A DNA stretch of 64,000 bases from an uncultured Lacinutrix sp. (GCF_947500325.1 NZ_CANMRQ010000003.1:1-64000), one strand, 5' to 3'. Positions 35,465 through 44,434 are shown, counted from the stretch's first letter. Numbers and translations: made by a program. Notes: a model not told the origin generated them from the sequence alone.

Positions 35465-36769
35465 CTAATCTTCAAGACTTTGCCTTGGTACTCGAAATAA
35501 TAATATTATGCCTAGAATAAAGAAAATAACTAAAAATAGAATTGCATTTCTCATACTACCAGTTATTTGATCAATGGTAGCAAAAATAACCATACCAATA
35601 ACTATCCCTATCTTTTCTGCAACATCATAAAAACTAAAATAAGAAGTTGTATCTTCTGTTTCTGGTAAAAATTTAGAATATGTAGAACGTGCAAGACTTT
35701 GAATACCACCCATAACTAACCCAACTAAACTAGCAGCTATATAAAACTGAACTGGTGTTTTCATAAAATAAGCATAAAAACATAAACACATCCAAAAGGC
35801 ATTTACAACTATAAGTGTTTTTATATTTCCATATTTAGCAGAAGCCCTTGAAGTTAAAATAGCTCCAATAATAGCTACTAATTGAATTACTAGAATACTA
35901 GTTATTAATCCCATTGTTTTATTAGCATCACTTCCCCAAGCTATCTCTTCTTCTCCAAAATAAACAGCAACTAACATTATTGTTTGTACAGCCATACTAA
36001 ACACAAAAAAAGCAATTAAATAACGTTTAAGTCTTAAGTTTTTATTTAATTCTCGCCAAACTAATTTTAATTCTTTAAAGCCATTAAAAACAACAGCTTT
36101 TGTTACTTTATGTCCATTAGATACTCCTTTGGGTAAAACCCAAAATGTATATTGACTAAATAGCATCCACCATAAACCAACAGTTATAAATGAATATCTC
36201 ATCATTTGCATTTTTTGATCATCCTCTACTCCCATTACCATCAAAAGATTAATAACAAGTAATAATACACTGCCAATATATCCCATAGAAAACCCTTTAG
36301 CACTAATACTGTCTTGTTGTTCTGGATACGCTATATCTGGCAAATACGAATTATAGAATACTAAACTTCCCCAATAACCAATTAAACCCATAAAATAAAA
36401 CAGTAAACTGTAATAAATTTCACTTTCATCTATACCAAAAAAATATAAACCTATACAACCTGTTCCTCCAACATAACAAAAAAACTTCATAAAGCTTTTC
36501 TTATTACCTACATAATCTGCAATACCAGATAATATTGGAGATGTAGCAGCTACAACTAAAAATGTAAATGCAGTAACAAATGTTATAAGCGCTGTGCTCT
36601 TAAATTCAAATCCAAAAGCATTAACTACTTTTATTTTATCTATAAATAGTGCTGAATAAAATATTGGAAAAATAGAAGATGCAATAGTTAAAGTATATAC
36701 AGAATTTGCCCAATCATAAAACGCCCAGGCATTAAGCAATTTTTTACTCCCTTTTTGTATTTTCGACAT
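35465..36769 (-). CDS. MFS transporter, UMF1/Atg22-like
   Basis: A 434-residue integral membrane protein with about 12 helices. The N-terminal KLLNAWAFYDWANSVYTLTI is the hallmark of the UMF1 family (MFS_1-like, Atg22 relatives), with YNSYLPDIA and LARSTYSKFLPE also typical. The substrate is unknown; eukaryotic relatives export amino acids from vacuoles. Its start codon lies 8 bp after the hairpin that terminates the upstream protease gene. Confidence 0.86.
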   Translation of the reverse strand: MSKIQKGSKKLLNAWAFYDWANSVYTLTIASSIFPIFYSALFIDKIKVVNAFGFEFKSTALITFVTAFTFLVVAATSPILSGIADYVGNKKSFMKFFCYVGGTGCIGLYFFGIDESEIYYSLLFYFMGLIGYWGSLVFYNSYLPDIAYPEQQDSISAKGFSMGYIGSVLLLVINLLMVMGVEDDQKMQMMRYSFITVGLWWMLFSQYTFWVLPKGVSNGHKVTKAVVFNGFKELKLVWRELNKNLRLKRYLIAFFVFSMAVQTIMLVAVYFGEEEIAWGSDANKTMGLITSILVIQLVAIIGAILTSRASAKYGNIKTLIVVNAFWMCLCFYAYFMKTPVQFYIAASLVGLVMGGIQSLARSTYSKFLPETEDTTSYFSFYDVAEKIGIVIGMVIFATIDQITGSMRNAILFLVIFFILGIILLFRVPRQSLED

Positions 36770-36774
36770 AATAA

Positions 36775-36804
36775 AAAAGCCACTTGTTAGGTTAAGTGGC
36801 TTCG
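36775..36804 (-). terminator. Terminator of the M48 protease gene
   Basis: Arms AAGCCACTT (36777-36785) and AAGTGGCTT (36794-36802), followed on the minus strand by TTTTTTATT. It nearly abuts the MFS start codon, so an MFS promoter must overlap the hairpin or the protease 3' end, or the terminator leaks. Confidence 0.82.
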
Positions 36805-36832
36805 AAAATAAGAATTTATTGTTAACTAAACA

Positions 36833-37660
36833 TTAAAACTTAGTTATTGGTCTAAAAGATTGCACTCCAAATTTCTTAGCTTCAGATTTAGCTGTTGGCG
36901 CTAAAGCTTCTAAATTAGCTATACGAGTAGTTGTTGCTGGATGCGTACTTAAAAACTCTGGTGGTGCTTGTCCTCCACTTGCTTTTCCCATACGTCTCCA
37001 TAAATTAGCGGCTTCATCTGGATTGTAACCAGCTAGAGCTGTTAATATTAAACCTATTCTATCTGCTTCGGTTTCGTGACTTCTACTAAAAGGTAACATT
37101 ACGCCTACCGTTGAACCTATTCCATAATATTGGTTAAATAAGTTTCTATCTTTTTCATTTAATGCTATATTTCCAGCTAAAGCAAAACCTTGTTGTAACA
37201 TTCCTGCACTCATACGTTGTTGTCCGTGATTAGCTAAAGCATGAGCAACTTCATGCCCCATAATTGCAGCAATTGCAGCTTCGTTTTCTGCTACAGGAAG
37301 AATACCTGTGTAAAATACTATTTTACCACCTGGCATACACCAAGCATTAATAGCTTTGTCTTCCACTAAATTGTATTCCCATTTATAATCATTTAAATAT
37401 CCCTGATTTCCATTTGCATTTAACCAACGCTCTGCTGCAACAGAAATACGCTGTCCAACTCTTGTAATCATATCTGCTTGAGTAGTTCCTGTAATAACTT
37501 TATTCTCCCCTAAAAATTGATTGTATTGTGCAAAAGCTGTAGGGAACAATTGCGAATTTGGTACTAAAGCTAAAGTACTTTTTCCTGTAAAAGGATTTGT
37601 TGAACATGACAAAAACATGATTAGTGTTAATGTCATAATAATGCTCGATTTGTATTTCAT
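36833..37660 (-). CDS. M48 family zinc metallopeptidase lipoprotein
   Basis: A 275-residue protein with a lipoprotein signal (Cys19 in FLSCST). It has the zinc motif HEVAH within MGHEVAHALANHG (about 134-146), the third ligand in SHETEADRIG, and WCMPGGKIVFYTG ahead of it. This is the BepA/LoiP-type periplasmic M48 group, which degrades or refolds misassembled outer-membrane proteins. The length is normal. Monocistronic with its own terminator. Confidence 0.93.
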   Translation of the reverse strand: MKYKSSIIMTLTLIMFLSCSTNPFTGKSTLALVPNSQLFPTAFAQYNQFLGENKVITGTTQADMITRVGQRISVAAERWLNANGNQGYLNDYKWEYNLVEDKAINAWCMPGGKIVFYTGILPVAENEAAIAAIMGHEVAHALANHGQQRMSAGMLQQGFALAGNIALNEKDRNLFNQYYGIGSTVGVMLPFSRSHETEADRIGLILTALAGYNPDEAANLWRRMGKASGGQAPPEFLSTHPATTTRIANLEALAPTAKSEAKKFGVQSFRPITKF

Positions 37661-37926
37661 TTTGTTAATGGTTTTATTAATCTGTGTTTAAATTTACAAA
37701 AAGTTGAACTAAAAAGCTGTAACAGCAAACCTAAATGTTTAGTGTTTATTCGATAAACTGTATACATAAACCTATAAAGTGCATTTTTAGCTAGTAATAC
37801 ATAAATTATTCCAAATGTTAGTTTTTATTTAAAAAAACGACTTTAATTTGAACAAATAGGTATTTAAATTTATCTTTATATCATTAATTATGATTTCCAT
37901 TTTATTGGAGAAAAACATAACCCTCT

Positions 37927-38409
37927 ATGAAAAAAATAGCATTATTAAGTTTTGCGCTTATTTTATTTAATTGTAATAGCAACAATGCGCAAGAAACGAA
38001 AAAAGAAGAAAAAGTATTTGAGATTACAAAAACTGAAGAACAATGGAAACAAGCTTTAACAGAAAAACAATTTTATGTTTTAAGACGAGCAGGAACAGAA
38101 AGACCTTTTTCAAGTAAATTAAATAAAGAATATAGAAAAGGTACTTATACCTGTGCCGCATGTAATACTCCATTATTTAAAAGTGATCATAAATTTGATT
38201 CAGGAACTGGATGGCCAAGTTTCGATAGAGAAATAAAAGGAAATGTTGCCTATTCTGTAGATTATAATTTAGGTCACGCACGCACTGAAGAGCATTGTGC
38301 TACATGTGGCGGGCATTTAGGACATGTTTTTAATGATGGCCCTAGTGACACTACAGGAAAAAGACATTGTATAAATGGAATCTCTTTAAACTTCATTCCT
38401 GAAAAATAA
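37927..38409 (+). CDS. msrB: Peptide-methionine (R)-S-oxide reductase, exported lipoprotein form
   Basis: A 160-residue MsrB with an N-terminal lipoprotein signal (LFNC, Cys16). The family core includes the zinc cysteines CAAC and CATC, GTGWPSF, GGHLGHVFNDGP and the catalytic RHCINGISL. It reduces methionine-R-sulfoxide in proteins, here presumably in the envelope. The stop overlaps the next start (TAATG), and the next gene is a cytoplasmic paralogue. Confidence 0.94.
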   Translation: MKKIALLSFALILFNCNSNNAQETKKEEKVFEITKTEEQWKQALTEKQFYVLRRAGTERPFSSKLNKEYRKGTYTCAACNTPLFKSDHKFDSGTGWPSFDREIKGNVAYSVDYNLGHARTEEHCATCGGHLGHVFNDGPSDTTGKRHCINGISLNFIPEK

Positions 38410-38810
38410 TGAGTGACTTTAGCATAAAAAAGACTGAAGAAGAATGGCGTAATCAACTCACAGATGAAGAATATCGTATTCTAAGACAAAAAGGAACAGA
38501 AAGACCACATACAGGAAAATATAATCTTCATTTTGAAGAAGGCACTTATAAATGTGCAGGTTGTAATCAGCAATTATTTGAAAGCTCAAGTAAATTTGAT
38601 GCGCATTGTGGTTGGCCTAGTTTTGATGAATCTATAAAAGGCACTGTTAAATATGTTTTAGATAAAACACATGGTATGGTTCGTACAGAAATAGTATGCT
38701 CAAATTGTGGAGGACATTTAGGGCATGTTTTTAATGATGGTCCAACAGAAACAGGTACGCGCTATTGTGTTAATTCTATTAGTGTAAAATTTGATAAACC
38801 AAATGGATAG
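38409..38810 (+). CDS. msrB: Peptide-methionine (R)-S-oxide reductase, cytoplasmic form
   Basis: A 133-residue MsrB without a signal peptide. It has zinc cysteines CAGC and CSNC, HCGWPSFDESIKG, GGHLGHVFNDGPTETG and the catalytic RYCVNSIS. It differs from the upstream copy mainly in location. It overlaps the DUF1572 gene start by a few bases, giving a three-gene operon. Confidence 0.95.
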   Translation: MSDFSIKKTEEEWRNQLTDEEYRILRQKGTERPHTGKYNLHFEEGTYKCAGCNQQLFESSSKFDAHCGWPSFDESIKGTVKYVLDKTHGMVRTEIVCSNCGGHLGHVFNDGPTETGTRYCVNSISVKFDKPNG

Positions 38811-39354
38811 CTATCTACATAGTATTGTAAAACAATTTGAATACTATAAGAGCTTAGGAGACAAAACGTTTTCACAATTAACATTTAAGGAGTTACAATA
38901 TACACCAAACTCTTACTCTAATTCAATTAGTATAATTACAAAACATATTGCTGGCAATATGCTATCAAGATGGACCAACTTTTTAACCGAAGATGGTGAA
39001 AAAGAATGGAGACATCGTGATCAAGAATTTGAAAGTACATTTGCGTCTAAAGAAGAATTAATAAAGACTTGGGAAAACGGCTGGATTTGTTTACTTGAAG
39101 CTATTAAATCTTTAACTCTAAGTGATTTAGAACGTATTGTTTACATTCGAAATCAAGGTCACACAGTTATTGAAGCTATAAACAGACAGTTAGCCCACTA
39201 CTCTTATCATGTTGGACAAATTGTATTTGTTGGTACTCTAATTAAAAAAGGAGATTGGCAATCTTTATCTATACCAAAAGGAAGCTCTTCAACATATAAT
39301 AAAAACAAATTTAGTAAGCCCAAAACGATAAAACATTTTACCGATGATTTATAA
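38803..39354 (+). CDS. DUF1572 (DinB-like four-helix) protein
   Basis: About 183 residues from the ATG at 38803 (MDSYLHSIV), which overlaps the msrB stop; an in-frame TTG at 38791 is less likely. The DinB/DUF1572 fold is suggested by IITKHIAGNMLSRW, DGEKEWRHRD and AHYSYHVGQIVFVG, whose histidines would bind a metal. Some DinB relatives are thiol-dependent transferases, which fits the redox-repair neighbours, but no activity is established here. Confidence 0.8.
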   Translation: MDSYLHSIVKQFEYYKSLGDKTFSQLTFKELQYTPNSYSNSISIITKHIAGNMLSRWTNFLTEDGEKEWRHRDQEFESTFASKEELIKTWENGWICLLEAIKSLTLSDLERIVYIRNQGHTVIEAINRQLAHYSYHVGQIVFVGTLIKKGDWQSLSIPKGSSSTYNKNKFSKPKTIKHFTDDL

Positions 39355-39367
39355 TTTAGTTAAAATT

Positions 39368-39443
39368 TGCGTGAAGGATTGAGGCTTTGTTGAAGCTCCT
39401 CGCAGAGAGCGACTGCCAAAAGCCTGACCTTGTAGGACACGCA
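39368..39443. ncRNA. Compact structured RNA-like element (candidate ncRNA)
   Basis: This 76-nt, locally GC-rich element folds completely by eye. Outer stem TGCGTG (39368-39373) pairs with CACGCA (39438-39443), AAGG (39374-39377) with CCTT (39428-39431), AGGCTTT (39382-39388) with AAAGCCT (39419-39425), and the tip TCGC (39400-39403) with GCGA (39409-39412) around AGAGA. It sits alone in the 172-bp gap before lpdA. It resembles a dispersed intergenic element I recall from flavobacterial genomes, possibly the Flavo-1 RNA motif; that match needs a covariance search. Strand is unclear because no U-tract follows. Confidence 0.5.
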
Positions 39444-39526
39444 CAAATAAAAATGAAACTTCAATTTATTATTTCGGCTATGTTTCGTAAATTCGTAGCT
39501 TCTTAAAAACGACTAAAAATTACATA

Positions 39527-40903
39527 ATGAGTAAATACGATATTATTGTTCTTGGAAGTGGTCCTGGTGGCTACGTAACAGCAATTAGAGCATCGCAATT
39601 AGGTTTTAAAACTGCAATTGTTGAAAAGGAAAGTCTTGGTGGTGTTTGTCTTAATTGGGGCTGTATTCCTACTAAAGCATTATTAAAATCGGCACAAGTT
39701 TTTGAATACCTTAAACATGCTAATGATTACGGTTTAATAGTTAAAGATTATGATAAAGATTTTGATGCTGTTGTCAATCGTAGTCGTAGCGTAGCTGAAG
39801 GCATGAGTAAAGGTGTTCAGTTTTTAATGAAAAAGAATAAGATTGACGTTATAAATGGTTTTGGCAAATTAAAACCAGGCAAAAAAGTAGATGTTGATGG
39901 TAAAGAATATTCTGCAGATCATATAGTTGTTGCAACTGGAGCGCGTTCACGTGAATTACCTAGTTTACCACAAGATGGAGAAAAAGTAATAGGTTACCGT
40001 CAAGCCATGACATTAAAAAAACAACCTAAAAAAATGATAGTGGTTGGATCTGGTGCTATTGGAGTAGAGTTTGCATATTTCTATAATGCCATGGGAACAG
40101 ATGTTACTGTTGTTGAATATTTACCAAATATTGTACCTGTTGAAGATATTGATGTATCTAAACAGATGGAAAAATCATTCAAGAAAAGCGGTATTAAAGT
40201 AATGACTAGTGCTGAAGTCACTAGTGTAGATACTTCTGGAACTGGTGTTAAAGCGACTGTAAAAACTAAAAAAGGTGAAGAAGTTTTAGAAGCTGATTTA
40301 GTTTTAAGTGCTGTAGGTATTAAAACTAACATTGAAGGTATAGGTCTTGAAGATGTTGGTATTGCAGTTGATAGAGATAAAATTTTAGTAAACGATTACT
40401 ACCAAACAAACATCCCTGGCTATTATGCTATTGGAGATGTAACTCCTGGACAAGCTTTAGCACACGTTGCTTCTGCTGAAGGTATTTTATGTGTTGAAAA
40501 AATTGCTGGACAACATGTTGAAGCCTTAGACTACGGAAACATCCCTGGTTGTACTTATGCTTCTCCTGAAATTGCTAGTGTTGGTTTAACTGAAAAGCAA
40601 GCCAAAGAGCAAGGCCTAGATATTAAGGTTGGAAAATTTCCTTTCTCTGCTTCTGGTAAAGCTAGTGCTTCTGGAGCAAAAGATGGTTTTGTAAAGGTGA
40701 TTTTTGATGCTAAATATGGTGAATGGTTAGGTTGCCATATGATTGGAGCTGGAGTTACAGATATGATTGCAGAAGCCGTTTTAGGACGTAAACTAGAAAC
40801 GACAGGGCATGAAGTGTTAAAAGCTGTGCATCCACATCCAACAATGAGTGAAGCTGTTATGGAAGCTGTAGCAGATGCTTATGATGAAGTGATACATTTA
40901 TAA
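39527..40903 (+). CDS. lpdA: Dihydrolipoyl dehydrogenase
   Basis: A 458-residue FAD flavoprotein, the E3 component of 2-oxoacid dehydrogenase complexes. It has the FAD motif GSGPGGYVTAIRAS (about 9-22), the redox disulfide GGVCLNWGCIPTKAL, the NAD-binding GSGAIGVEFAYF, and the C-terminal HPHPTMSEAV active-site His. A single gene, ended by a palindromic terminator. Confidence 0.97.
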   Translation: MSKYDIIVLGSGPGGYVTAIRASQLGFKTAIVEKESLGGVCLNWGCIPTKALLKSAQVFEYLKHANDYGLIVKDYDKDFDAVVNRSRSVAEGMSKGVQFLMKKNKIDVINGFGKLKPGKKVDVDGKEYSADHIVVATGARSRELPSLPQDGEKVIGYRQAMTLKKQPKKMIVVGSGAIGVEFAYFYNAMGTDVTVVEYLPNIVPVEDIDVSKQMEKSFKKSGIKVMTSAEVTSVDTSGTGVKATVKTKKGEEVLEADLVLSAVGIKTNIEGIGLEDVGIAVDRDKILVNDYYQTNIPGYYAIGDVTPGQALAHVASAEGILCVEKIAGQHVEALDYGNIPGCTYASPEIASVGLTEKQAKEQGLDIKVGKFPFSASGKASASGAKDGFVKVIFDAKYGEWLGCHMIGAGVTDMIAEAVLGRKLETTGHEVLKAVHPHPTMSEAVMEAVADAYDEVIHL

Positions 40904-40924
40904 GCTTTTGCTTTATAGAAATAT

Positions 40925-40960
40925 AAAAAATGCGATTCAATATTGAATCGCATTTTTTTT
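40925..40960. terminator. Palindromic bidirectional terminator
   Basis: AAAAAATGCGATTCAAT (40925-40941) is the exact reverse complement of 40942-40958. It lies between the convergent lpdA and the 40959 gene, touching the latter's stop codon. Confidence 0.85.
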
Positions 40961-41444
40961 AGAATTTAAATCTACTACCTAAATTTAAAGTATTCCTAGA
41001 TCCTGTCGAATAATGATTTTGAATAGGTAATTCATTATTATTAATACGGTAATTAAAACGAGCATCGAGCTGAATATTTTTTGTTGCATCATATTGCAAT
41101 CCAAATACACCTTCAAAAGTCGTATGCTCAATATTACCATCCTTTTCTTTCAGTAAGTTTATTTCAGGACCAATTATAATATTAAGCTTATTATTAATAT
41201 TGTGTTTAAATAAAAAAGGAAGCTCAAAAAGAGTTTTTCCTTCTACACTTTGCTGAATCATCTCTACTCTAAGATTCCAATTATCATTGAGTTTGTATTC
41301 TGAAAATCTTTTAGCATAAAAATTAGGAGCGTTTTCAATTTCCACTTCATCATTAACTCCAAAACTATCTGTCTTATTTTTTTCTTGAGCGTTAAGATTA
41401 AAGACTAAAAACACAGTGATACATAAAAGTAATTTATTTTCCAT
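40959..41444 (-). CDS. Small outer-membrane beta-barrel-like secreted protein
   Basis: A 161-residue protein with a signal peptide (to about 19, FNLNAQ). Alternating amphipathic strands end in LGSRFKF, a C-terminal aromatic typical of outer-membrane barrels, and the GVFGLQYDATKNIQLDARFNYR strand pair is shared in style with the 42548 gene (GLQYNLTKSVFFDGRF). It has too few strands for a usual barrel, so it may be shortened. A fragment of a second copy of its start lies at 42447-42524. Confidence 0.65.
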   Translation of the reverse strand: MENKLLLCITVFLVFNLNAQEKNKTDSFGVNDEVEIENAPNFYAKRFSEYKLNDNWNLRVEMIQQSVEGKTLFELPFLFKHNINNKLNIIIGPEINLLKEKDGNIEHTTFEGVFGLQYDATKNIQLDARFNYRINNNELPIQNHYSTGSRNTLNLGSRFKF

Positions 41445-41512
41445 ATGAACATAAAATCATTAAATAAAAAAGAATAACTACAATAAACTAAAACTCATTA
41501 TTTTTTTAGAAA
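41424..41512 (-). repeat. Repeat copy 1: start of the 40959 gene plus upstream DNA
   Basis: Contains the first codons of the 40959 gene (MENKLLL) and about 65 bp of its upstream region. It is nearly identical to 42447-42524 except for ~10 bp extra around 41481-41490. Confidence 0.8.
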
Positions 41513-41597
41513 ACCAAGCTTGCTGCTTTATATAAATTATTAGTAAATTAAATTTAGATTAACTAATTAAATAGTAATATTATAAGAAATATTACAT

Positions 41598-42245
41598 CTA
41601 AAATGAATAACCTATAGAAGCTTGAAAAACACTATTCTTAAGTTTTCCAGGTTTAGGCTGTGTAACTGCTGGTGAATTTACCACTTTACTTAACCCCAAA
41701 TTATAACGAACACCAACATTTAAATGTTTTGATAATTTATAACCAAGACCAAAGTTTAATCCAAAATCAATTCTTTCAACATCCTTTGTGATATTATTTA
41801 AAGAAGACAAATTAGAAGAAGACATAATATCATAATCCCGTTCTGCATTTAATAAATATCCTATTTGAGGTCCTACTTCTACATTAAACTTTTCTGTTAT
41901 AAAATATTTAACCATGATTGGTATATTAATATACTCATAAGTATCACTAACAGTGAAGTTGCCCAATGCGGTAGTTTTTATGTTAACTTCTGCTCCTTGA
42001 ATAGAATATTGCAACTCTGGCTGTATTGCGAATTTATCCGACAGTATTATCTCTGCAAATGCACCTAAATGGAAACTTAATTTAGATTCAGTATTATCTG
42101 TTAGATAGCCGTTTGGTGTCGATAAATTTAAACCTCCTTTTAACCCGTAAGTGATTTTTTTAGAATTTGATTTTTCTTCTTGTTGGGCATAAACACTTAA
42201 CATAGTTAAGAAAAAAAGTAATACAGTAATTGATGATTTTTTCAT
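41598..42245 (-). CDS. Outer-membrane beta-barrel protein (PorT-like family)
   Basis: A 215-residue protein with a signal peptide ending VYAQ. The barrel pattern YGLKGGLNLST..., FHLGAFAEIILSDKFAIQPELQYSIQG, YINIPIMVKYF, NVEVGPQIGYLL and a terminal ASIGYSF fits outer_membrane_beta-barrel_2/PorT-like proteins. It is clearly paralogous to the gene at 45232 (GGLAEIMLSDKFALQPELLYSSQG). Monocistronic, part of a run of small barrel genes. Function unknown. Confidence 0.85.
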   Translation of the reverse strand: MKKSSITVLLFFLTMLSVYAQQEEKSNSKKITYGLKGGLNLSTPNGYLTDNTESKLSFHLGAFAEIILSDKFAIQPELQYSIQGAEVNIKTTALGNFTVSDTYEYINIPIMVKYFITEKFNVEVGPQIGYLLNAERDYDIMSSSNLSSLNNITKDVERIDFGLNFGLGYKLSKHLNVGVRYNLGLSKVVNSPAVTQPKPGKLKNSVFQASIGYSF

Positions 42246-42547
42246 AATTGATTTAATTTAATTGATTATTATAAAGCAAATCTATCTCAAGTACTTCTTA
42301 AAAGTCTCACAAAAGAATTATAAATAAAACAAAAAAGGAAGTTAATGTTTTACAAAAAACCTCAAATGCAAAAGGGGAAAATCTTATAAAAACCCTACAT
42401 CGTTATACAAACCAATGTCTTTAACAATAATAGAGATTAAACTCAATAAAAAGTAATTTATTTTCCATATGAACATAAAATCAATAAATAAAAAAGAATA
42501 ACTAAAACTCATTATTTTTTTAGAAGCTAAGAATCGTCTTTTTATGC
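42246..42547 (-). other. Intergenic DNA with a vestigial gene start
   Basis: This region contains the second copy (42447-42524) of the 40959 gene's upstream region. It runs into an ATG at 42467 reading MENKLLFIEFN and then a stop within 13 codons. Otherwise I see only AT-rich DNA. Confidence 0.6.
42447..42524 (-). pseudogene. Vestigial 5' fragment of a duplicated beta-barrel gene
   Basis: Nearly the same sequence as 41424-41512, including the ATGGAAAATAAATTACTTTT start, but the frame is lost right after the first codons (an extra A in the run at 42448-42452). It is therefore a remnant of an old duplication of the 40959 gene. Confidence 0.65.
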
Positions 42548-43099
42548 TTAAAATTTATAGCCAATACCAATACTTACTCTATTATCTCGAAAGTTATTGG
42601 TAGATTTTCTTTTTTCAAAACCATGCCTAAAACGCCCATCGAAAAACACACTTTTAGTCAAATTATATTGTAGCCCAAATATAGAATTCCATTTTTTAAA
42701 TCCAGAAATATGGTTTACTAAAGATGCAGATAAGACTTGTGTACCAGCATAGAAATTAAGCTTATTAAAAGCTTTGTATTTTAATAATACAGGTACAGTT
42801 AAATAGAGCTCATCAACATTAGCCCTAAAGCCATTATTAAAAAGCTCTTCTCTTTTCTCAGACCTTAAATTTAATTCTAGCAATAAGCCCCATTTTTCAT
42901 TAAGTCTAATGTCGGTAAATGCGCCTACGTATGGCAAATTAAGTTTATAGTTTAAATTACTGTTGTTAACTTGAAATTCATAACCTGTACGTATACCAAA
43001 GGTTACTTTTTTATCCTTTGGTTTTTCAGTGGCTATTTGAGCATGCATAGAAAATACTGAGATAATAATGCATGCAATTAATAAAGTAGTTTTTTGCAT
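42548..43099 (-). CDS. Outer-membrane beta-barrel protein
   Basis: A 183-residue protein with a signal peptide (to about 20, SMHAQ). Strands such as FGIRTGYEFQVNNSN, PYVGAFTDIRLNEKWGLLLELNL and YLTVPVLLKYKAF end in RVSIGIGYKF. It belongs to the same broad small-barrel family as its neighbours. The DNA just downstream of its stop (42447-42524) is the remnant described separately. Confidence 0.8.
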   Translation of the reverse strand: MQKTTLLIACIIISVFSMHAQIATEKPKDKKVTFGIRTGYEFQVNNSNLNYKLNLPYVGAFTDIRLNEKWGLLLELNLRSEKREELFNNGFRANVDELYLTVPVLLKYKAFNKLNFYAGTQVLSASLVNHISGFKKWNSIFGLQYNLTKSVFFDGRFRHGFEKRKSTNNFRDNRVSIGIGYKF

Positions 43100-43219
43100 A
43101 ATATGTTGATTAATATAATTATGCTACAAAACTATCTTCGAAAGCTGTTAATAAATCACAAAGCTATCATAAACAAATTATAAGAATGCGTTAATACTCT
43201 ATTAAAAAACTTAAAGATA

Positions 43220-43636
43220 TTATAAAAAACTCTGTATCGCTAACTCATAACTTTGCAAGCCAAAACCCAAAATTACTCCTTTAGCATTTGGAGAAATAAA
43301 TGATTGATGTCTAAATTCCTCTCTGGAAAATGTATTAGAAATATGTACTTCAATAACTGGAGTTTCTATTGCTTTTACAGCGTCTCCAATGCCAACAGAT
43401 GTATGAGTGTAAGCTGCTGCATTTAAAACAATACCATCACTATTAAAACCAAATTCTTGCAATTTATCAATAAGTTCTCCTTCTATATTAGATTGAAAAT
43501 AGGATAATTCTACCTCAGGATATTTTTCTTTAACAGTATCAAAAAACTCTGTAAAAGAAAGGCTTCCATAAATATTAGGTTCTCTTTTTCCTAATAAATT
43601 TAAATTTGGTCCGTTAATAATGATAATTTTTTTCAT
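43220..43636 (-). CDS. aroQ: 3-dehydroquinate dehydratase, type II
   Basis: A 138-residue enzyme of the shikimate pathway. It has the active-site loop INGPNLNLLGKREPNIYG (residues 5-22; Arg and Tyr), NAAAYTHTSVGIGDA, and EVHISN...REEFRHQS with the catalytic His. It is flanked by barrel genes of unrelated function. The start ATG is well placed after an AT-rich leader. Confidence 0.96.
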   Translation of the reverse strand: MKKIIIINGPNLNLLGKREPNIYGSLSFTEFFDTVKEKYPEVELSYFQSNIEGELIDKLQEFGFNSDGIVLNAAAYTHTSVGIGDAVKAIETPVIEVHISNTFSREEFRHQSFISPNAKGVILGFGLQSYELAIQSFL

Positions 43637-43655
43637 AGGTATAAAAATACGAAAG

Positions 43656-44296
43656 TTATAACATAAAAAAACCGAATCTTGCAGTTTGAAAAAAGTTATT
43701 TATAACATTAATATCTGCATTAAACTCACTCACTGTTTGTTCTTCTATGGTTTCAAATTCAGTTATCGCTCTTTCTTCATAAGTTAAGGTTCTATAATTT
43801 GCTAAATCTGATAATGTAAATGAAATAGCTAAATTCTCTTTTACAAAATAGTTAATACCTAATCTATACCAAATTCAAACCCACTAGCATTAACTGGTCC
43901 TTCTATACCTTCTTCATATTTTAATATGAAGCTCCTAATTCTGTATACACTTTAAATCGTTCTCCTAAAGGCAAAAAATAGTATCAACCAAAGACTCCAT
44001 CATTAATATTTGTTATATCATCTGTATCTGCTCCTGCTGATGCCTCATTTGTTTGAGAATAAGATAAATCAATACCAACAGCAAAGTCATGTGCTACAAA
44101 ATAACCTACTTTTGAATTTACATAATATGCAGTTGTTTTAATATCTCTTTGTTGATCATTTACAGAATTATAACCTAAGTTTCCTTCTAAAAATAATTTT
44201 CCTTCAAAAAGAAAATAACCTAAACCATCATCCTCTTGAGAATAAACATTCGTTATTGTAAATAGTGTAATTGTAATAATTGAAAAAAAAATTCAT
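43656..44296 (-). pseudogene. Decayed outer-membrane beta-barrel gene
   Basis: Reading the minus strand and correcting lesions gives a ~210-residue barrel like its neighbours. A signal peptide ending NVYSQ is followed by LEGNLGY, YFVAHDFAVGIDLSYSQ, LPLGERFKVYTELGASY, then NYFVKENLAISFTLSDL and a final FFQTARFGFFML. Lesions are a T9 run just after the ATG that shifts frame, an in-frame TGA (43984-43986, where Arg is expected), a frameshift near 43925 and another near 43866. Four independent lesions make sequencing error unlikely. Confidence 0.8.
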
Positions 44297-44382
44297 GTTA
44301 AAATAGGATTGAATTAATTAAATAAGTTGCAAAAATAAATTACTTTCAAAACTAGGCCAATAAAATTATAAAACGATAAAAT

Positions 44383-44416
44383 AAAAAGGGCCGAAACAAA
44401 TGTTTCGGCCCTTTAA
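44383..44416 (-). terminator. Terminator of the 44435 barrel gene
   Basis: Arms AAAGGGCCGAAACA (44385-44398) and TGTTTCGGCCCTTT (44401-44414), with a T run on the minus strand. Confidence 0.88.
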
Positions 44417-44434
44417 TATTAATAATTAGTTTAA

